Assembly: GCA_963816545.1 (NCBI GenBank)
Contig: CAWFLE010000005.1
Coordinates: 1 to 64,000, forward strand
From: Albimonas sp963816545
GTDB taxonomy: Bacteria > Pseudomonadota > Alphaproteobacteria > Rhodobacterales > Rhodobacteraceae
Direction of reading: 5' to 3'
DNA length: 64,000 nucleotides
Shown one piece after another: positions 43,842 through 52,297 of the stretch (position 1 is its first letter; the number at the start of each line of letters is the position of its first letter). The translations under genes and the position numbers were made by a program. A model generated the notes under the pieces. The model made no database searches. It worked only from the letters and a program-made list of their open reading frames with translations, and was not told the origin of the DNA.

Positions 43842-45842
43842 ATGACATCCGACGACCAAGCGGCCGACCGCCTCCAGTCCTTGCTGGAGGCGGCGGCGGT
43901 CCGGCTCGAGACGGCGAGACCGTTCGCGAAGACGCGCCACCAGCCCGCGACGCTGGACCTTGCGAGGCGGCTTCTGCGCGCACCCGGGGGGGTGGAGCGG
44001 ATGGAGGCGCTGGCCCCTCGGCTGGATGCGGCCGGCGTATTCGCCGGATCGGACTGGGACAGGCCCGAGGCGCTTTCACCCCAGCTCGTGCCTCGCACCT
44101 TCGATGCCGGCTCCGAAGCGACCGTCACGCTCGAGGTGATCAGCCTGCTGCGTCTGCTGAAGGTGGCGGAGGGGCAGGCGACGCATCCGGGGCTGCATGC
44201 CGACCGGGCGCGGCACCATCTGGCGCAGGTTCTCGCGCTCAACCTGAGGCGCCTGTTCTCCGCCCCCGACGAGGCGGCGCGGGAGCGTCCGATGGAGCCG
44301 GTGATCCGCGCCCTTCTCTCGCATCTTGCGGACCGCATCGGCCTGCAGGATGTTGTCGGCGTGCTGGTGACGGAGATCTGGCGCATCCTCGCCCAGCGGC
44401 CGATCCAGGTGACCGCGGTCAGGGAGATGGTCGCGCAGATTTCGGTGACGCTCGCCTCGCAGTCGGTGGCCGCGGGGGATGGCCGCCTGGGCGCGGATCG
44501 CCTGATTTCGGCGCTGTTCGGTCCCACGGAAGCGTGCCGCGGCGATCCGGGGCTGGAGGTATATCGCTCCAGGCTGGAGGCGATGGACGAGTGGGCGCTG
44601 ACGCAGGAGGCGCGGACGCTGGCGAGGGCCATGCACGATACGGGCCTCGTTTCCGACTATCACGCCGCCTTCATGGAATGGGCGCTGTCGGCGGGACATT
44701 CCGGGCTGGCGCCCGAAGCGCTCGGACTGACCAGCGTGGGGCTCGACTGCTGGCGCCGACATCAGGCGCTGGTCGAGGAATTGCTGACGGTTGCGGCGAC
44801 CTCCGGCACGCCCCAGGCGGTCCTTGGGCTCGCGGAGCTTCTGGAACGGGGGATCCTGCACCATCCTGCGATCCCGCCGGGGCTTCGGCGACAGCTGTCT
44901 CTGCCGCTCTCGCCGGAAGCCGAGGCCCGGCTGAGCGCCGCCTTCGGCCCCGTCGCGCCGCCGCGCGCGCTGCTTCTGGCGGGCGTTCTGCAGGTGCTCG
45001 GGCAGCCGCTGGGCGTGGGGCAGGGGGCGAACCCCACTTGCCAGTCGGCGCGCGCCATCTCGATGTGGGCGCTGAACGACCCGGACTTCCTCCTCCACGT
45101 CATCGCCCATTCCGCGCATCATGACACCGTCCTGATGCATTTCGAGGGGAAGCCGATCAACTCCGCCGACCTGCCCGCCGGCCTCGCGTCCTGGGCGCCG
45201 CTGGACGCGGACCCGGTTTCCGTGACCCTGGTGCCGCATCTGGACCGGATCTACGCGGAGATGGGGCGTCTGTGCGGGGATCGCGGCGACGATCCGCACA
45301 TATGGATCAATCCCGAGTTCCACGGATGGTGGGTGGGGCGAGAGTGCGCCATCGCGGTGGACGTCCCTACGGGGCGGCTCGCGGATATCGAGGGCTTCCT
45401 TCGGAGCTTCCATACCGCCTACCACCCGCGCTTCAACGGCGGTCAGTCGGTGATCCACCCGCAGCCCGCCGGCATCGCCGTCACCGATCCGTCCGGCCGC
45501 TTCGTCGGCTGGCACGCCATCGCGATCCTGCGGATGGCCGAGGATCAGGACGGCGTGATGCGGGTCTACTTCTACAACCCCAACAACGACAGCGGCCAGG
45601 ACTGGGGGGGCGGGATCGTCGTATCGACCCAGGGGAAGGGAGAGCGTCACGGGGAGGCCTCCCTTCCGTTCGATCAGTTCGCCGCGCGGCTCTATCTTTT
45701 CCATGTCGATCCGCTGCGCCCCGTTCCCACCGCCGACCCGCCGGAGGAGGAGATCGCGGCCATCGCTCAGCGCGTTCGGGAGAGCTGGGCCGACGGCCGC
45801 GGCGAAGTTTCCGCGGTCGATCTCGCGGTCGTGAGCCGGTGA
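43842..45842 (+). CDS. Uncharacterised 666-aa protein with papain-like Cys-His-Asn signature
   Basis: I recognise no named family. Residues 1 to about 380 are predicted helical, with many Leu/Ala-rich segments and no signal peptide or transmembrane helix. The C-terminal third carries what looks like a cysteine-peptidase-type triad: Cys400 in QGANPTCQSARAISMWAL, at the start of a helix after Asn-Pro-Thr; His558 in FVGWHAIAILRM, at the start of a strand; and Asn579 in MRVYFYNPNNDSG, at the end of the next strand. C, then H, then N with about 20 residues between H and N is the papain/transglutaminase-like order. Being second in an operon with an ATP-grasp ligase, it may cleave or transfer the ligated product. 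This function is inference. The IS66 element begins 140 bp after its stop. Confidence 0.7.
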   Translation: MTSDDQAADRLQSLLEAAAVRLETARPFAKTRHQPATLDLARRLLRAPGGVERMEALAPRLDAAGVFAGSDWDRPEALSPQLVPRTFDAGSEATVTLEVISLLRLLKVAEGQATHPGLHADRARHHLAQVLALNLRRLFSAPDEAARERPMEPVIRALLSHLADRIGLQDVVGVLVTEIWRILAQRPIQVTAVREMVAQISVTLASQSVAAGDGRLGADRLISALFGPTEACRGDPGLEVYRSRLEAMDEWALTQEARTLARAMHDTGLVSDYHAAFMEWALSAGHSGLAPEALGLTSVGLDCWRRHQALVEELLTVAATSGTPQAVLGLAELLERGILHHPAIPPGLRRQLSLPLSPEAEARLSAAFGPVAPPRALLLAGVLQVLGQPLGVGQGANPTCQSARAISMWALNDPDFLLHVIAHSAHHDTVLMHFEGKPINSADLPAGLASWAPLDADPVSVTLVPHLDRIYAEMGRLCGDRGDDPHIWINPEFHGWWVGRECAIAVDVPTGRLADIEGFLRSFHTAYHPRFNGGQSVIHPQPAGIAVTDPSGRFVGWHAIAILRMAEDQDGVMRVYFYNPNNDSGQDWGGGIVVSTQGKGERHGEASLPFDQFAARLYLFHVDPLRPVPTADPPEEEIAAIAQRVRESWADGRGEVSAVDLAVVSR

Positions 45843-46013
45843 GTTCACGGGGTCCGGCTTGCGATCCAGAGGCCTCGACCTGCAGCTCGGCCCGATGGCT
45901 TGCGGGCCGCGCCGGCGCACCGGCCGAAGTGGAGTTCAGGGGGCTTTCGTCGCTCCGGTTTTCGTGAGGTCCTTGTCACGCCGGAACCGCCCGGTTTGGA
46001 CCGCGGCTGCCGG

Positions 46014-47654
46014 TCAGGCGACGGCCCTCTCCGTCTCGTTGGCTTCCGCCCAGTGCCATGGGAGCAGTTCGTCGAGCCGATTGATCTTGTGGTCGTGGAT
46101 GCGGCGGAAGATGTCGGCCAGGTAGGCCTCTGGGTCGAGGCCGCTGAGCTTGGCGCTCTCGATGATGGTCATGGCGTCGGCGAGCGTCTCGCCGCCGGCA
46201 TCCGCTCCGGCGAACAGCCAGTTCTTCCGCCCGATGACCACCGGCTTGATGGCGCGCTCCGCGGGATTGTTGTCCATGGCCACGCGCCCGTCGTCGACGA
46301 ACAGCGTGAAGGAAGGCCAGCGCCTGAGGGCGTAGCGGAACGCCTTGGCCAGGTCGCTCTTGCCGGAGACGCGGCCGAGCTGCGCCTCCGCCCAGTCCCT
46401 GAAGGCTTCCACCTTGGCCCCGCTGCGCGCCTGCCGGACTGCGCGCCGTTGGTCGGCGGGGTGGCCGGAGATCTCGCGCTCGATGTCGTAGAGGGCGCCT
46501 ATCCGGTCCAGCGCCTCCCTGGCGATCTCGGACTTCGTTCCGGTCAAGACGTCGTGGAAGTCGCGGCGCAGGTGCGCCCAGCAGGCCGCCTCGCGCACGC
46601 GCACCTTGCCCGAGGCGTCGGGCTCATAGAGCGCCTTGAAGCCCGAGTAGGCGTCGGCCTGAAGGATGCCCTCGAACCCGGCGAGATGCGTCTGCGGATG
46701 CACGCTCCTGCGATCCGGCGAGAAGAAGTAGGCGACCCCGGGCGGCGCAGTCCCGCCCCAGGGGCGATCGTCGCGCAGGTAGGTCCAGATCCGGCTCTCC
46801 TTCACGCCCTTGCCGATCCCGTCGATCCGGCGGGAGGGATCGAGCACCCGGACCGGCGTGTCGTCGGCATGCAAGCGGTCGGAGCTGATGACGTCCGCCC
46901 TGATCCGGTCCACCAGCGGCGCCAGCGCCCGCATGCCCTGACCGCACCAGTCGACGAGCGTGGAGCCGGGGATGTCGGCGCCCATGCGCGCGAAGATCTC
47001 GTTCTGGCGATAAAGTGGAAGATGGTCGTCGAACTTCGACACCAGGATGTGCGCGAGCAGGCCGGGTCCGGCCATGCTGCGCGGGATCGGCCGCGAGGGC
47101 GCCGGGACCTGCGCGATCTTCTCGCAGCGCCGGCAGGACTTCTTTGGCCGCGCCGTCTCGATCACCTTCAGCTTCGCGGTGATCAGCTCGAGGATCTCGC
47201 CGACGTCCTCGCCAATCAGCCGCAGGGCGCCGCCGCAGTCCGGGCAGGCGTCGCCGGGGTCAAGCACGATGCGCTCGCGCGGCGTCGTCGCCGCCACCTT
47301 CGGCCTGCGCCGCCGGGGCGGGACTTCGGCGGCCGGGGGCTCCGAGCCGGTCTCTTCGCCGTCATCCTCCGGGATCGGATCTCCGGCGGAAGAGATCGCG
47401 ACCTCCAGCGCTTCGAGGGCCAGCTCGAGCTGCTCGATTTCGCGCTCGATCTTCTCCGAGCTGGCGCCGAACCTCTGGCGCTGGAGCCTGGCGATACGGA
47501 TCCGGAGCGCCTCGACCAGCGCCTCATGCGCTCTCAGCGTGGCCTGCATCCTCTCCGCGTCCGCCCGCATGGACGCGTTCTCCGCTTCGAGCGCGGCGAT
47601 CATCGCCCGCAACTCGGCAGGGTCGTCGGGCAACGGGGAGAGGGCGTCGGACAT
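46014..47654 (-). CDS. tnpC: IS66 transposase TnpC
   Basis: 546 residues, intact. A leucine-zipper-like N-terminus (ELRAMIAALEAENASMRAD) leads to the LQRQRFGASSEKIE motif. A zinc-finger-like region follows (CPDCGGAL, then CRRCEKI). The DDE core has HADDTPVRVLDP, QADAYSGFKAL and the terminal MDNNPAERAIKPVVIGRKNWLFAGAD with the catalytic Glu. An IS66 C-terminal domain (LDPEAYLADIFRRIHDH) closes it. It catalyses transposition. It lies about 57 bp downstream of tnpB. Confidence 0.95.
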   Translation of the reverse strand: MSDALSPLPDDPAELRAMIAALEAENASMRADAERMQATLRAHEALVEALRIRIARLQRQRFGASSEKIEREIEQLELALEALEVAISSAGDPIPEDDGEETGSEPPAAEVPPRRRRPKVAATTPRERIVLDPGDACPDCGGALRLIGEDVGEILELITAKLKVIETARPKKSCRRCEKIAQVPAPSRPIPRSMAGPGLLAHILVSKFDDHLPLYRQNEIFARMGADIPGSTLVDWCGQGMRALAPLVDRIRADVISSDRLHADDTPVRVLDPSRRIDGIGKGVKESRIWTYLRDDRPWGGTAPPGVAYFFSPDRRSVHPQTHLAGFEGILQADAYSGFKALYEPDASGKVRVREAACWAHLRRDFHDVLTGTKSEIAREALDRIGALYDIEREISGHPADQRRAVRQARSGAKVEAFRDWAEAQLGRVSGKSDLAKAFRYALRRWPSFTLFVDDGRVAMDNNPAERAIKPVVIGRKNWLFAGADAGGETLADAMTIIESAKLSGLDPEAYLADIFRRIHDHKINRLDELLPWHWAEANETERAVA

Positions 47655-47711
47655 GCCCGATCATACTGCGTCGCCGGAAGAATATCCAATGGATCAAGGC
47701 GGATGAGGCCT

Positions 47712-48059
47712 TCAACCTGCTCGCTGCGGCGGTGCGCCCCAGGTGGGACGTCGCCAGTCGATACCCTCCCACAGCATCGCCAGCTGCGCCGAGGTCAGAC
47801 GCGCCGCTCCGCCCTGCGCGGTCGGCCATGGGAAGCGGCCGCGCTCAAGAACCTTGTAGTAGAGGCAGAAGCCCTGACCGTCCCAGTAGAGCAGCTTCAG
47901 CCGGTCGCCGCGCCGGCCGCGGAAGGCGAAGACCGCGCCTCCGGTTGGGTTCTGGCGAAGCGCATCCTGAACCAGGACCGACAGCCCGCCAATCCCCTTG
48001 CGCATGTCGGTCACGCCGCACGCGAGATAGACCCGAACCCCCGTGCCGGGCCCGATCAC
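47712..48059 (-). CDS. tnpB: IS66 accessory protein TnpB
   Basis: 115 residues from a GTG that overlaps the tnpA stop by 4 bp (GTGA). The text VRVYLACGVTDMRKGIGGLSVLVQ and GGAVFAFRGRRGDRLKLLYWDGQGFCLYYKVLERGRF is the standard IS66 Orf2 signature. The protein is required for transposition but has no known catalytic role. Confidence 0.93.
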   Translation of the reverse strand: MIGPGTGVRVYLACGVTDMRKGIGGLSVLVQDALRQNPTGGAVFAFRGRRGDRLKLLYWDGQGFCLYYKVLERGRFPWPTAQGGAARLTSAQLAMLWEGIDWRRPTWGAPPQRAG

Positions 48060-48424
48060 GCCGCCTCCGTCACACGGATCAGGCGCAGAAGAGCGCCCTC
48101 CTCCAGATCGGCTGGAACGCGCAGCCGCCGCCCACTGCGAAGCACGATCTCCACAGTGGCCTCCGAGCCGCCCCGCTCGTCCGGCAAGGCCGGAGAAGGG
48201 GACACCGGCGGCAACGCCATGAACTGGACCGGCGCCTCCGCCGTCAGACGCCCCTTGCGCTTCAGGTCGCGCCGCCAGCCGTAGATCTGCGACCGCGTAA
48301 CGTCGTGGCGAAGCGCGACGTCCGTCACCGTCGCCCCGTTCACGCCCACGGCAGCCAGGATGGAGAGCTTCTCGTCGTCTCTCCAACGCCGCCGACGCTC
48401 GGCCCCCAGCACCTCGACCCTCAT
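48056..48424 (-). CDS. tnpA: IS66 accessory protein TnpA
   Basis: 122 residues. A helix-turn-helix domain (RRRWRDDEKLSILAAVGVNGATVTDVALRHDVTRSQIYGWRR) at the N-terminus is typical of IS66 Orf1. The C-terminal half (VEIVLRSGRRLRVPADL) matches the same family. It is a presumed DNA-binding factor for the element ends and is translationally coupled to tnpB. Confidence 0.92.
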   Translation of the reverse strand: MRVEVLGAERRRRWRDDEKLSILAAVGVNGATVTDVALRHDVTRSQIYGWRRDLKRKGRLTAEAPVQFMALPPVSPSPALPDERGGSEATVEIVLRSGRRLRVPADLEEGALLRLIRVTEAA

Positions 48425-48521
48425 GAACCCTCCGCCAAGACACGTCGCAAACGACGTCGCTATGCACGTGTCTTAGCTCGTCAGGCGAAAGCCCGGCAGG
48501 CGGTCCAAGTCGGGCGCTTAC

Positions 48522-48757
48522 GCTCTGCCACGACGGCTCGGCGCATCGTCGAGCCGTCAGGTGACCGGCAAGGAGAGCGGCGCCAGCATCGCATGGCGGC
48601 GCGCGCCGGGTTGCGAACGGCGTCTGCATGATTGCGCGGCGTGCGCTGGAGGCCCCCGAGCTGCCGCCGGCTTGCAGCCGTTTCGCCGGGGCAGCGGCCC
48701 TGTCCCTGGGCCCTCTTCGCCATGCGGAGGGAAGATCTGTGACCGACCCCGGCCCCC
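48522..48757. other. Spacer between IS66 and phage-like ORFs
   Basis: 236 bases outside the IS66 terminus with no supported gene. Short frames on both strands are Arg/Pro-rich. GGAGGGAAGATCTGTGACC near 48727-48744 has a ribosome-site look but leads only to a 27-codon frame. Confidence 0.35.
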
Positions 48758-49020
48758 ATGCGCCTGCTGGAGCGCTGCCACGCCGCCCTGTGCGAGCGGC
48801 TGGCGGAGCTGCAATCCCGCCGTGAAGGCGCCGCGAACACCGGGAGTTGCTGCACTCCGGCGCTCTGGTCACGGGCTTCCCGACACACATCGACGACGGC
48901 CGCGACTGATCCGCCACCCGCCAGCTGATCCGCGACCTCGAGCGCGAGATGGGCGGCCGTCCGCCGGCGACGGACCGATGGCTGGCGGAGCTGATCGACG
49001 GTGAGAGGAGGTCGGCGTGA
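48758..49020 (+). pseudogene. Small phage-like ORF, broken
   Basis: MRLLERCHAALCERLAELQSRRE starts at 48758. After one frameshift the text continues as RELLHSGALVTGFPTHIDDGRD, an in-frame TGA, then SATRQLIRDLEREMGGRPPATDRWLAELIDGERRSA and a stop at 49020. The helical, charged, very short layout and the GTGA overlap with the next ORF resemble early-region genes of transposable (Mu-like) phages of Rhodobacterales. I do not recognise a family. Confidence 0.4.
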
Positions 49021-49166
49021 AGAAGACCGAACAGGACCGGCGGCTGGAGGTCTATCGGCGGGACGAGGCGAAGCTCCAGAAGATCGCCCGCCTAGTCGAG
49101 CGCGAGCTGCCCGCGACATGGTCTTCGTCATCCACATCGCCGCGCCAAATCCCGACGGCGCCATGA
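49017..49166 (+). CDS. Small hypothetical protein (49 aa)
   Basis: It starts with a GTG that overlaps the previous stop and has GAGAGGAGGT just upstream, a strong ribosome site. The product VKKTEQDRRLEVYRRDEAKLQKIARLVERELPA is a charged helix, and its last 15 residues are Ser/Pro-rich and look out of frame. No function can be given. It overlaps the next ORF by about 50 bases in another frame. One of the two, or a frameshift between them, must be wrong. Confidence 0.4.
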   Translation: MKKTEQDRRLEVYRRDEAKLQKIARLVERELPATWSSSSTSPRQIPTAP

Positions 49167-49297
49167 GCTGCGGCGGCTACGTGAGCAACAGCCGGCAGCG
49201 GGCGGAGCTGGTGCAGATGATCCGCGAGACGGCCGACGCGATCGAGGCGAAGATGGATGTCGCGCCCGGCCTTCCGATCCATGGAGGAAGAGCATGA
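49118..49297 (+). CDS. Small phage-like hypothetical protein (59 aa)
   Basis: MVFVIHIAAPNPDGAMSC begins the protein and GYVSNSRQRAELVQMIRETADAIEAKMD continues it. It looks like a folded small protein with a strand and a long helix. Its stop overlaps the ATG of the next ORF (ATGA), so the block is translationally coupled. I do not recognise a named family. The prophage idea rests on gene size and packing and on the tRNA end next to it. Confidence 0.5.
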   Translation: MVFVIHIAAPNPDGAMSCGGYVSNSRQRAELVQMIRETADAIEAKMDVAPGLPIHGGRA

Positions 49298-49719
49298 CCA
49301 ATCGCGGACAGATCGAGCGTGATATCGAGCGGTATGAGCGGGCGGCCCATCGCGTGCAGACCGCCATCGGCTTCCTCGGCGGCCCGCGCTTGACCGAGAA
49401 ACACATGCGGACCGGGATCGACATGGGCAAGGCGGGCCTCGAGGGCCTCGCCACCCTGCTCATGGAGAAGGGGCTGTTCAAGATGGAGGAATACGTCGCC
49501 GCTTTGGCCGCTTCGGCCGAGCGCGAGGCGGACAGGTACGAGCACGAGCTGTCGATCAAGTGGGGGCACGAACACCCAGACGCTTTGACCAGCGCGATCC
49601 CGGCCGAGACGACGACAGCTTCCCGCGGGGAGGCTGTTTCGGTTTCGCCGGAACCGTCCAGCCGTCCGACCCGGACGCTCGAGAACAGTCGGACGGCAGC
49701 GTTTAAGAACTTCCCTTAA
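49294..49719 (+). CDS. Hypothetical helical protein (141 aa), phage-like block
   Basis: About the first 100 residues (RGQIERDIERYERAAHRVQTAIGFL, KHMRTGIDMGKAGLEGLATLLMEKGLFKMEEYVAALAASAEREADRYEHEL) are amphipathic helices. The rest is a low-complexity Ser/Thr/Pro tail. There are no catalytic motifs or membrane segments. The start overlaps the preceding stop by 4 bp. The tail contains the codons of a 10-bp inverted repeat (49661-49670 and 49688-49697), so the true C-terminus may be truncated. It ends 24 bp from the CCA end of tRNA-Lys. Confidence 0.5.
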   Translation: MTNRGQIERDIERYERAAHRVQTAIGFLGGPRLTEKHMRTGIDMGKAGLEGLATLLMEKGLFKMEEYVAALAASAEREADRYEHELSIKWGHEHPDALTSAIPAETTTASRGEAVSVSPEPSSRPTRTLENSRTAAFKNFP

Positions 49720-49742
49720 GCTGCTGTCTCAGCTTGGGAATC

Positions 49743-49818
<76 letters not shown>

Positions 49819-49892
49819 GACCGGCGCGGAGATAGCCGGCCCGGCCCTCCGACGCAAGGGGGCCGCGGGCGATTTCATGGGCAGGCCCACGA

Positions 49893-50666
49893 TCAACCGC
49901 GCGCCGAGGATCCCCCGTCGACCGTGAAGATCACGCCGGTCGTGTAGCCGGACCGGTCGGAGGCTAGGAACGCCATCAGATCCGCGATCTCCTGCGGCTT
50001 CGCGGCCCGGCCCTGCGGCATCCCTTCGAGCTCCTCGCGCCAGCGACCGTCGTCGCCGAAGCGGTCCTGCGCGCGGCGTTTCGCCAGCGTCACCATGCGG
50101 TCCGTCTCCACCGGGCCGGGGTTGATCCCGACCACCCGCACCCCGTCGTAGAGCGAGCGCGACCCCAGCGCCCGCGTAAAGGCCATCAGCGAGGCGTTGC
50201 CCGCCGCGCCCGCGATGTAGTTCGCCGGAAACTTCTCCCCCGCCGCGCCGATGTCGTTGACGATCACCCCCGACCCCCGCGCCTTCATCTGCGCGTAGAC
50301 CAGTCGCGTGAGGTTGATGTAGCCGAAAACCTTCAGCTCCCAGGCATGGCGCCACGTCTCCTCGTCCACGCCCAGCAGGTCGCCGCCGGGGATGTCGCCG
50401 GCGTTGTTGACCAGCACATCGCAGTCCGCGGCGGCCTCGCCGAGCCGGTGCAGGTCCTGCGGGTTGCGCAGGTCCGCCGGGTGCGCCTCGGCCTCCACGC
50501 CATGCGCCTCGCGCAGCCGCGCGCACAGCGCCTCCAGCGCATCGCCGGACCGGGCGGCAAGGCGGACATGACAGCCCTCCGCCGCGAAGACTTCCGCCGC
50601 CGCCGCGCCGATGCCTTTCGACGCGCCCGTTACCATCACCCGCCGCCCGCGCAGACCGAGATCCAT
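49893..50666 (-). CDS. SDR-family protein lacking the YxxxK lysine
   Basis: 257 residues with a classical NAD(P)-binding motif (VMVTGASKGIGAAAAEVF), NNAGDIPGGDLL, and a C-terminal GYTTGVIFTVDGG. The usual Ser is replaced in IVNDIGAAGEKF, and the usual Tyr-x-x-x-Lys reads YIAGA, so the catalytic Lys is Ala. The same pattern (NDIGAAGE, YIAGxxGNA) recurs in a recognisable SDR subgroup, so it is a family trait rather than damage here. It binds a dinucleotide, but standard reductase chemistry is doubtful. GGAGG lies eight bases before the ATG at 50666. Confidence 0.8.
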   Translation of the reverse strand: MDLGLRGRRVMVTGASKGIGAAAAEVFAAEGCHVRLAARSGDALEALCARLREAHGVEAEAHPADLRNPQDLHRLGEAAADCDVLVNNAGDIPGGDLLGVDEETWRHAWELKVFGYINLTRLVYAQMKARGSGVIVNDIGAAGEKFPANYIAGAAGNASLMAFTRALGSRSLYDGVRVVGINPGPVETDRMVTLAKRRAQDRFGDDGRWREELEGMPQGRAAKPQEIADLMAFLASDRSGYTTGVIFTVDGGSSARG

Positions 50667-51313
50667 GCCATGCCCTCCCGCATCGCCCGCTTCCCCGCGG
50701 GCTTCTTCCGAGACACTCTGCCAAGGCCGGCGCCGGATGGCGAGGACGCGCGCGACCGCGTCGGAAGAATCCGCTGGCGGATGTTCGCCGGCCTCTCTCT
50801 TGCGCGCCCCGGGATCGTTGCAACCCGATCCCGGGTAGGGCCCCATGGATGCATGCTCCGGAGCCACGATCCCGAAGCCCGGTGGGATGCGCAAAGCCCC
50901 GCGCGGCAGGCCGAGGCCATGGCCGCCTGCAAGATCGACGCCAAGGCTCCGCCCGCCGCCGCTTCGGCCCATGACTTGCGCGCGGCCGTCTCGAAGCTCT
51001 ACGCGGCGTTGCATGCGCTGACGGCGTCCCGGTCGTCGCGGGGGCGGGCCGCGCCGTGGCGCTCGCGGGGCCGCAGGCTGGCCCGGCGCTTCCGGAAAGG
51101 GCCGAGGAGGGCGGTTCGCCGCCTGTTAGCCTTGTCGGGCGGCGCGGGCGGAGCATCTCGCCCGCGCCGGCGACGCGGCTTCCGCCGGTCTCGCCTACGA
51201 CCGGGCGATGGGCCTCGCGCGCGGTCCGGCCGTGCGGTTGTTCCTCATCTTGAAGCGAGAAATTTCGGCGGCCCGGCCTGCGAGCGCCAAGGCTCGCCGC
51301 CATTGTCCCTGGG
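50667..51313. other. Gene-free region left of the guaA island
   Basis: About 650 bases with long but low-complexity frames on both strands and no recognisable domain. One plus-strand stretch at about 50880-51030 (QAEAMAACKIDAKAPPAAA, then HDLRAAVSKLYAALHAL) has a helical look but no start signal or relative I know. It is probably spacer or a decayed gene. Confidence 0.4.
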
Positions 51314-51329
51314 GTTTCGCGCGCGAAAC
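51314..51329. promoter_or_regulatory. Second copy of 16-bp GTT-N4-GC-N4-AAC palindrome
   Basis: GTTTCGCGCGCGAAAC is identical to the 16-mer at 29620-29635 and is here extended by G/C on each side. It lies immediately next to the att-like repeat at 51331, at the outer edge of the fossil island. Confidence 0.5.
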
Positions 51330-51330
51330 C

Positions 51331-51345
51331 TCACTCCCACTCGAT
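51331..51345 (-). other. att-like direct repeat (distal copy)
   Basis: TCACTCCCACTCGAT matches the last 15 bases of the guaA strand at 53012-53026 (TCATTCCCACTCGAT) in 14 of 15 positions and in the same orientation. It marks the far end of a 1.7-kb segment that contains an integrase fragment. That is the arrangement expected of attL/attR for an element integrated at the guaA 3' end. Confidence 0.6.
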
Positions 51346-51415
51346 TATTCGGGCCCAATCCATCTATTCAAGTCATGACCTTGGCCTGCCCCCATTGGGT
51401 GGTCCGGTGGTAGTC

Positions 51416-52297
51416 TTAGTGCATGGTCGGCTTCACCGCCATGATGGGGGTGCCTTCGGAGGGTGGAGCTGGCCAGAGCACGGCTTCTGGCGCGGGCGGC
51501 TGGTAGCCCAGCGAGGAATGCGGTCGGATGGTGTTGTACTGCCGCCGCCAGCCCTCGACGACGACCCTCGCCTCCGCGAGGGAGTAGAAGATCTCGCCGT
51601 TCAACAGGTCGTCGCGGAGCTTGGCGTTGAAGCTCTCGCAGTAGCCGTTCTCCCACGGGCTGCCGGGCTCGATGAAGGCGGTCTTCGCCCCGACGGCTGC
51701 GATCCATTCCCGCACGGCCTTGGCGATGAACTCCGGGCCATTATCGGAGCGAACATGGCCCGGCACGCCGCGCAGGATGAAGAGATCCGAGAGGACGTCG
51801 ATGACGTCCGTCGACTTCAACTTCCGGTCGATGCGGATCGCCAGGCCCTCCCGGGTGAACTCGTCGATGACGTTCAACATGCGGAACTTCCTGCCGTCGT
51901 GGGTGCGGTCCTCGACGAAGTCATAGGACCAGACATGGTTGGGCCGCTCGGGGCGGAGCCGGACGCAGGAGCCGTCGTTCAGCCATAAACGACCCTTCTT
52001 CGGCTGCCTCATCGGCACTTTCAGCCCCTCCAGCCGCCAGATCCGCTTGACGTTCACCTCCCAGCCGGACGCCCGCAGCATCGCCGTGATCCGGCGGTAG
52101 CCATACCGGCCGTACTTGGTCGCCAGCGCGATGATATCCGCGGTGAGCGCCGCATCGTCGGCGCGCCCCTTCGGCGACTTGCGCTGCGTCGAACGGTGCT
52201 GCCCCAGCACGCGGCACGCCATCCGCTCGGACACGTCGAACTTCGTCACAACGTGGTCGATGCAGCGGCGACGGCGGGCGGGGCTCAGTAGTTTCCC
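51416..52297 (-). CDS. IS3 transposase OrfB (DDE integrase), made by -1 frameshift
   Basis: About 293 residues after the shift point. An HTH_21 region (DVSERMACRVLGQHRSTQR) leads to the integrase core (RPNHVWSYDFVEDRTHDGRKFRMLNVIDEFTREGL; RSDNGPEFIAKAVREW; ENGYCESFNAKLRDDLLN). The core supplies the DDE triad, and the IS3 ending is YNTIRPHSSLGYQPPAPEA. It is intact. Expression as an OrfAB fusion is expected from the GGGAAAC slippery site. OrfAB excises the element and OrfA represses it. Confidence 0.92.
   Translation of the reverse strand, partial: GKLLSPARRRRCIDHVVTKFDVSERMACRVLGQHRSTQRKSPKGRADDAALTADIIALATKYGRYGYRRITAMLRASGWEVNVKRIWRLEGLKVPMRQPKKGRLWLNDGSCVRLRPERPNHVWSYDFVEDRTHDGRKFRMLNVIDEFTREGLAIRIDRKLKSTDVIDVLSDLFILRGVPGHVRSDNGPEFIAKAVREWIAAVGAKTAFIEPGSPWENGYCESFNAKLRDDLLNGEIFYSLAEARVVVEGWRRQYNTIRPHSSLGYQPPAPEAVLWPAPPSEGTPIMAVKPTMH

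Larger units (their letters stand above)
45983..48521 (-). mobile_element. IS66-family insertion sequence, complete
   Basis: About 2.54 kb with tnpA, tnpB and tnpC in order on the minus strand. The tnpA-side terminus reads GTAAGCGCCCGACTTGGACC (complement of 48502-48521). The other terminus, GGAACCGCCCGGTTTGGACC, starts at 45983, so imperfect inverted repeats bound the element. The 8-bp flanks (GTCACGCC and GCTCTGCC) are not identical, so no clean target duplication is seen. Confidence 0.85.

Noticed and set aside
45983..48529. 8-bp target duplication around IS66
   Set aside because: The flanks GTCACGCC and GCTCTGCC agree in only four of eight positions, so no target duplication can be claimed.
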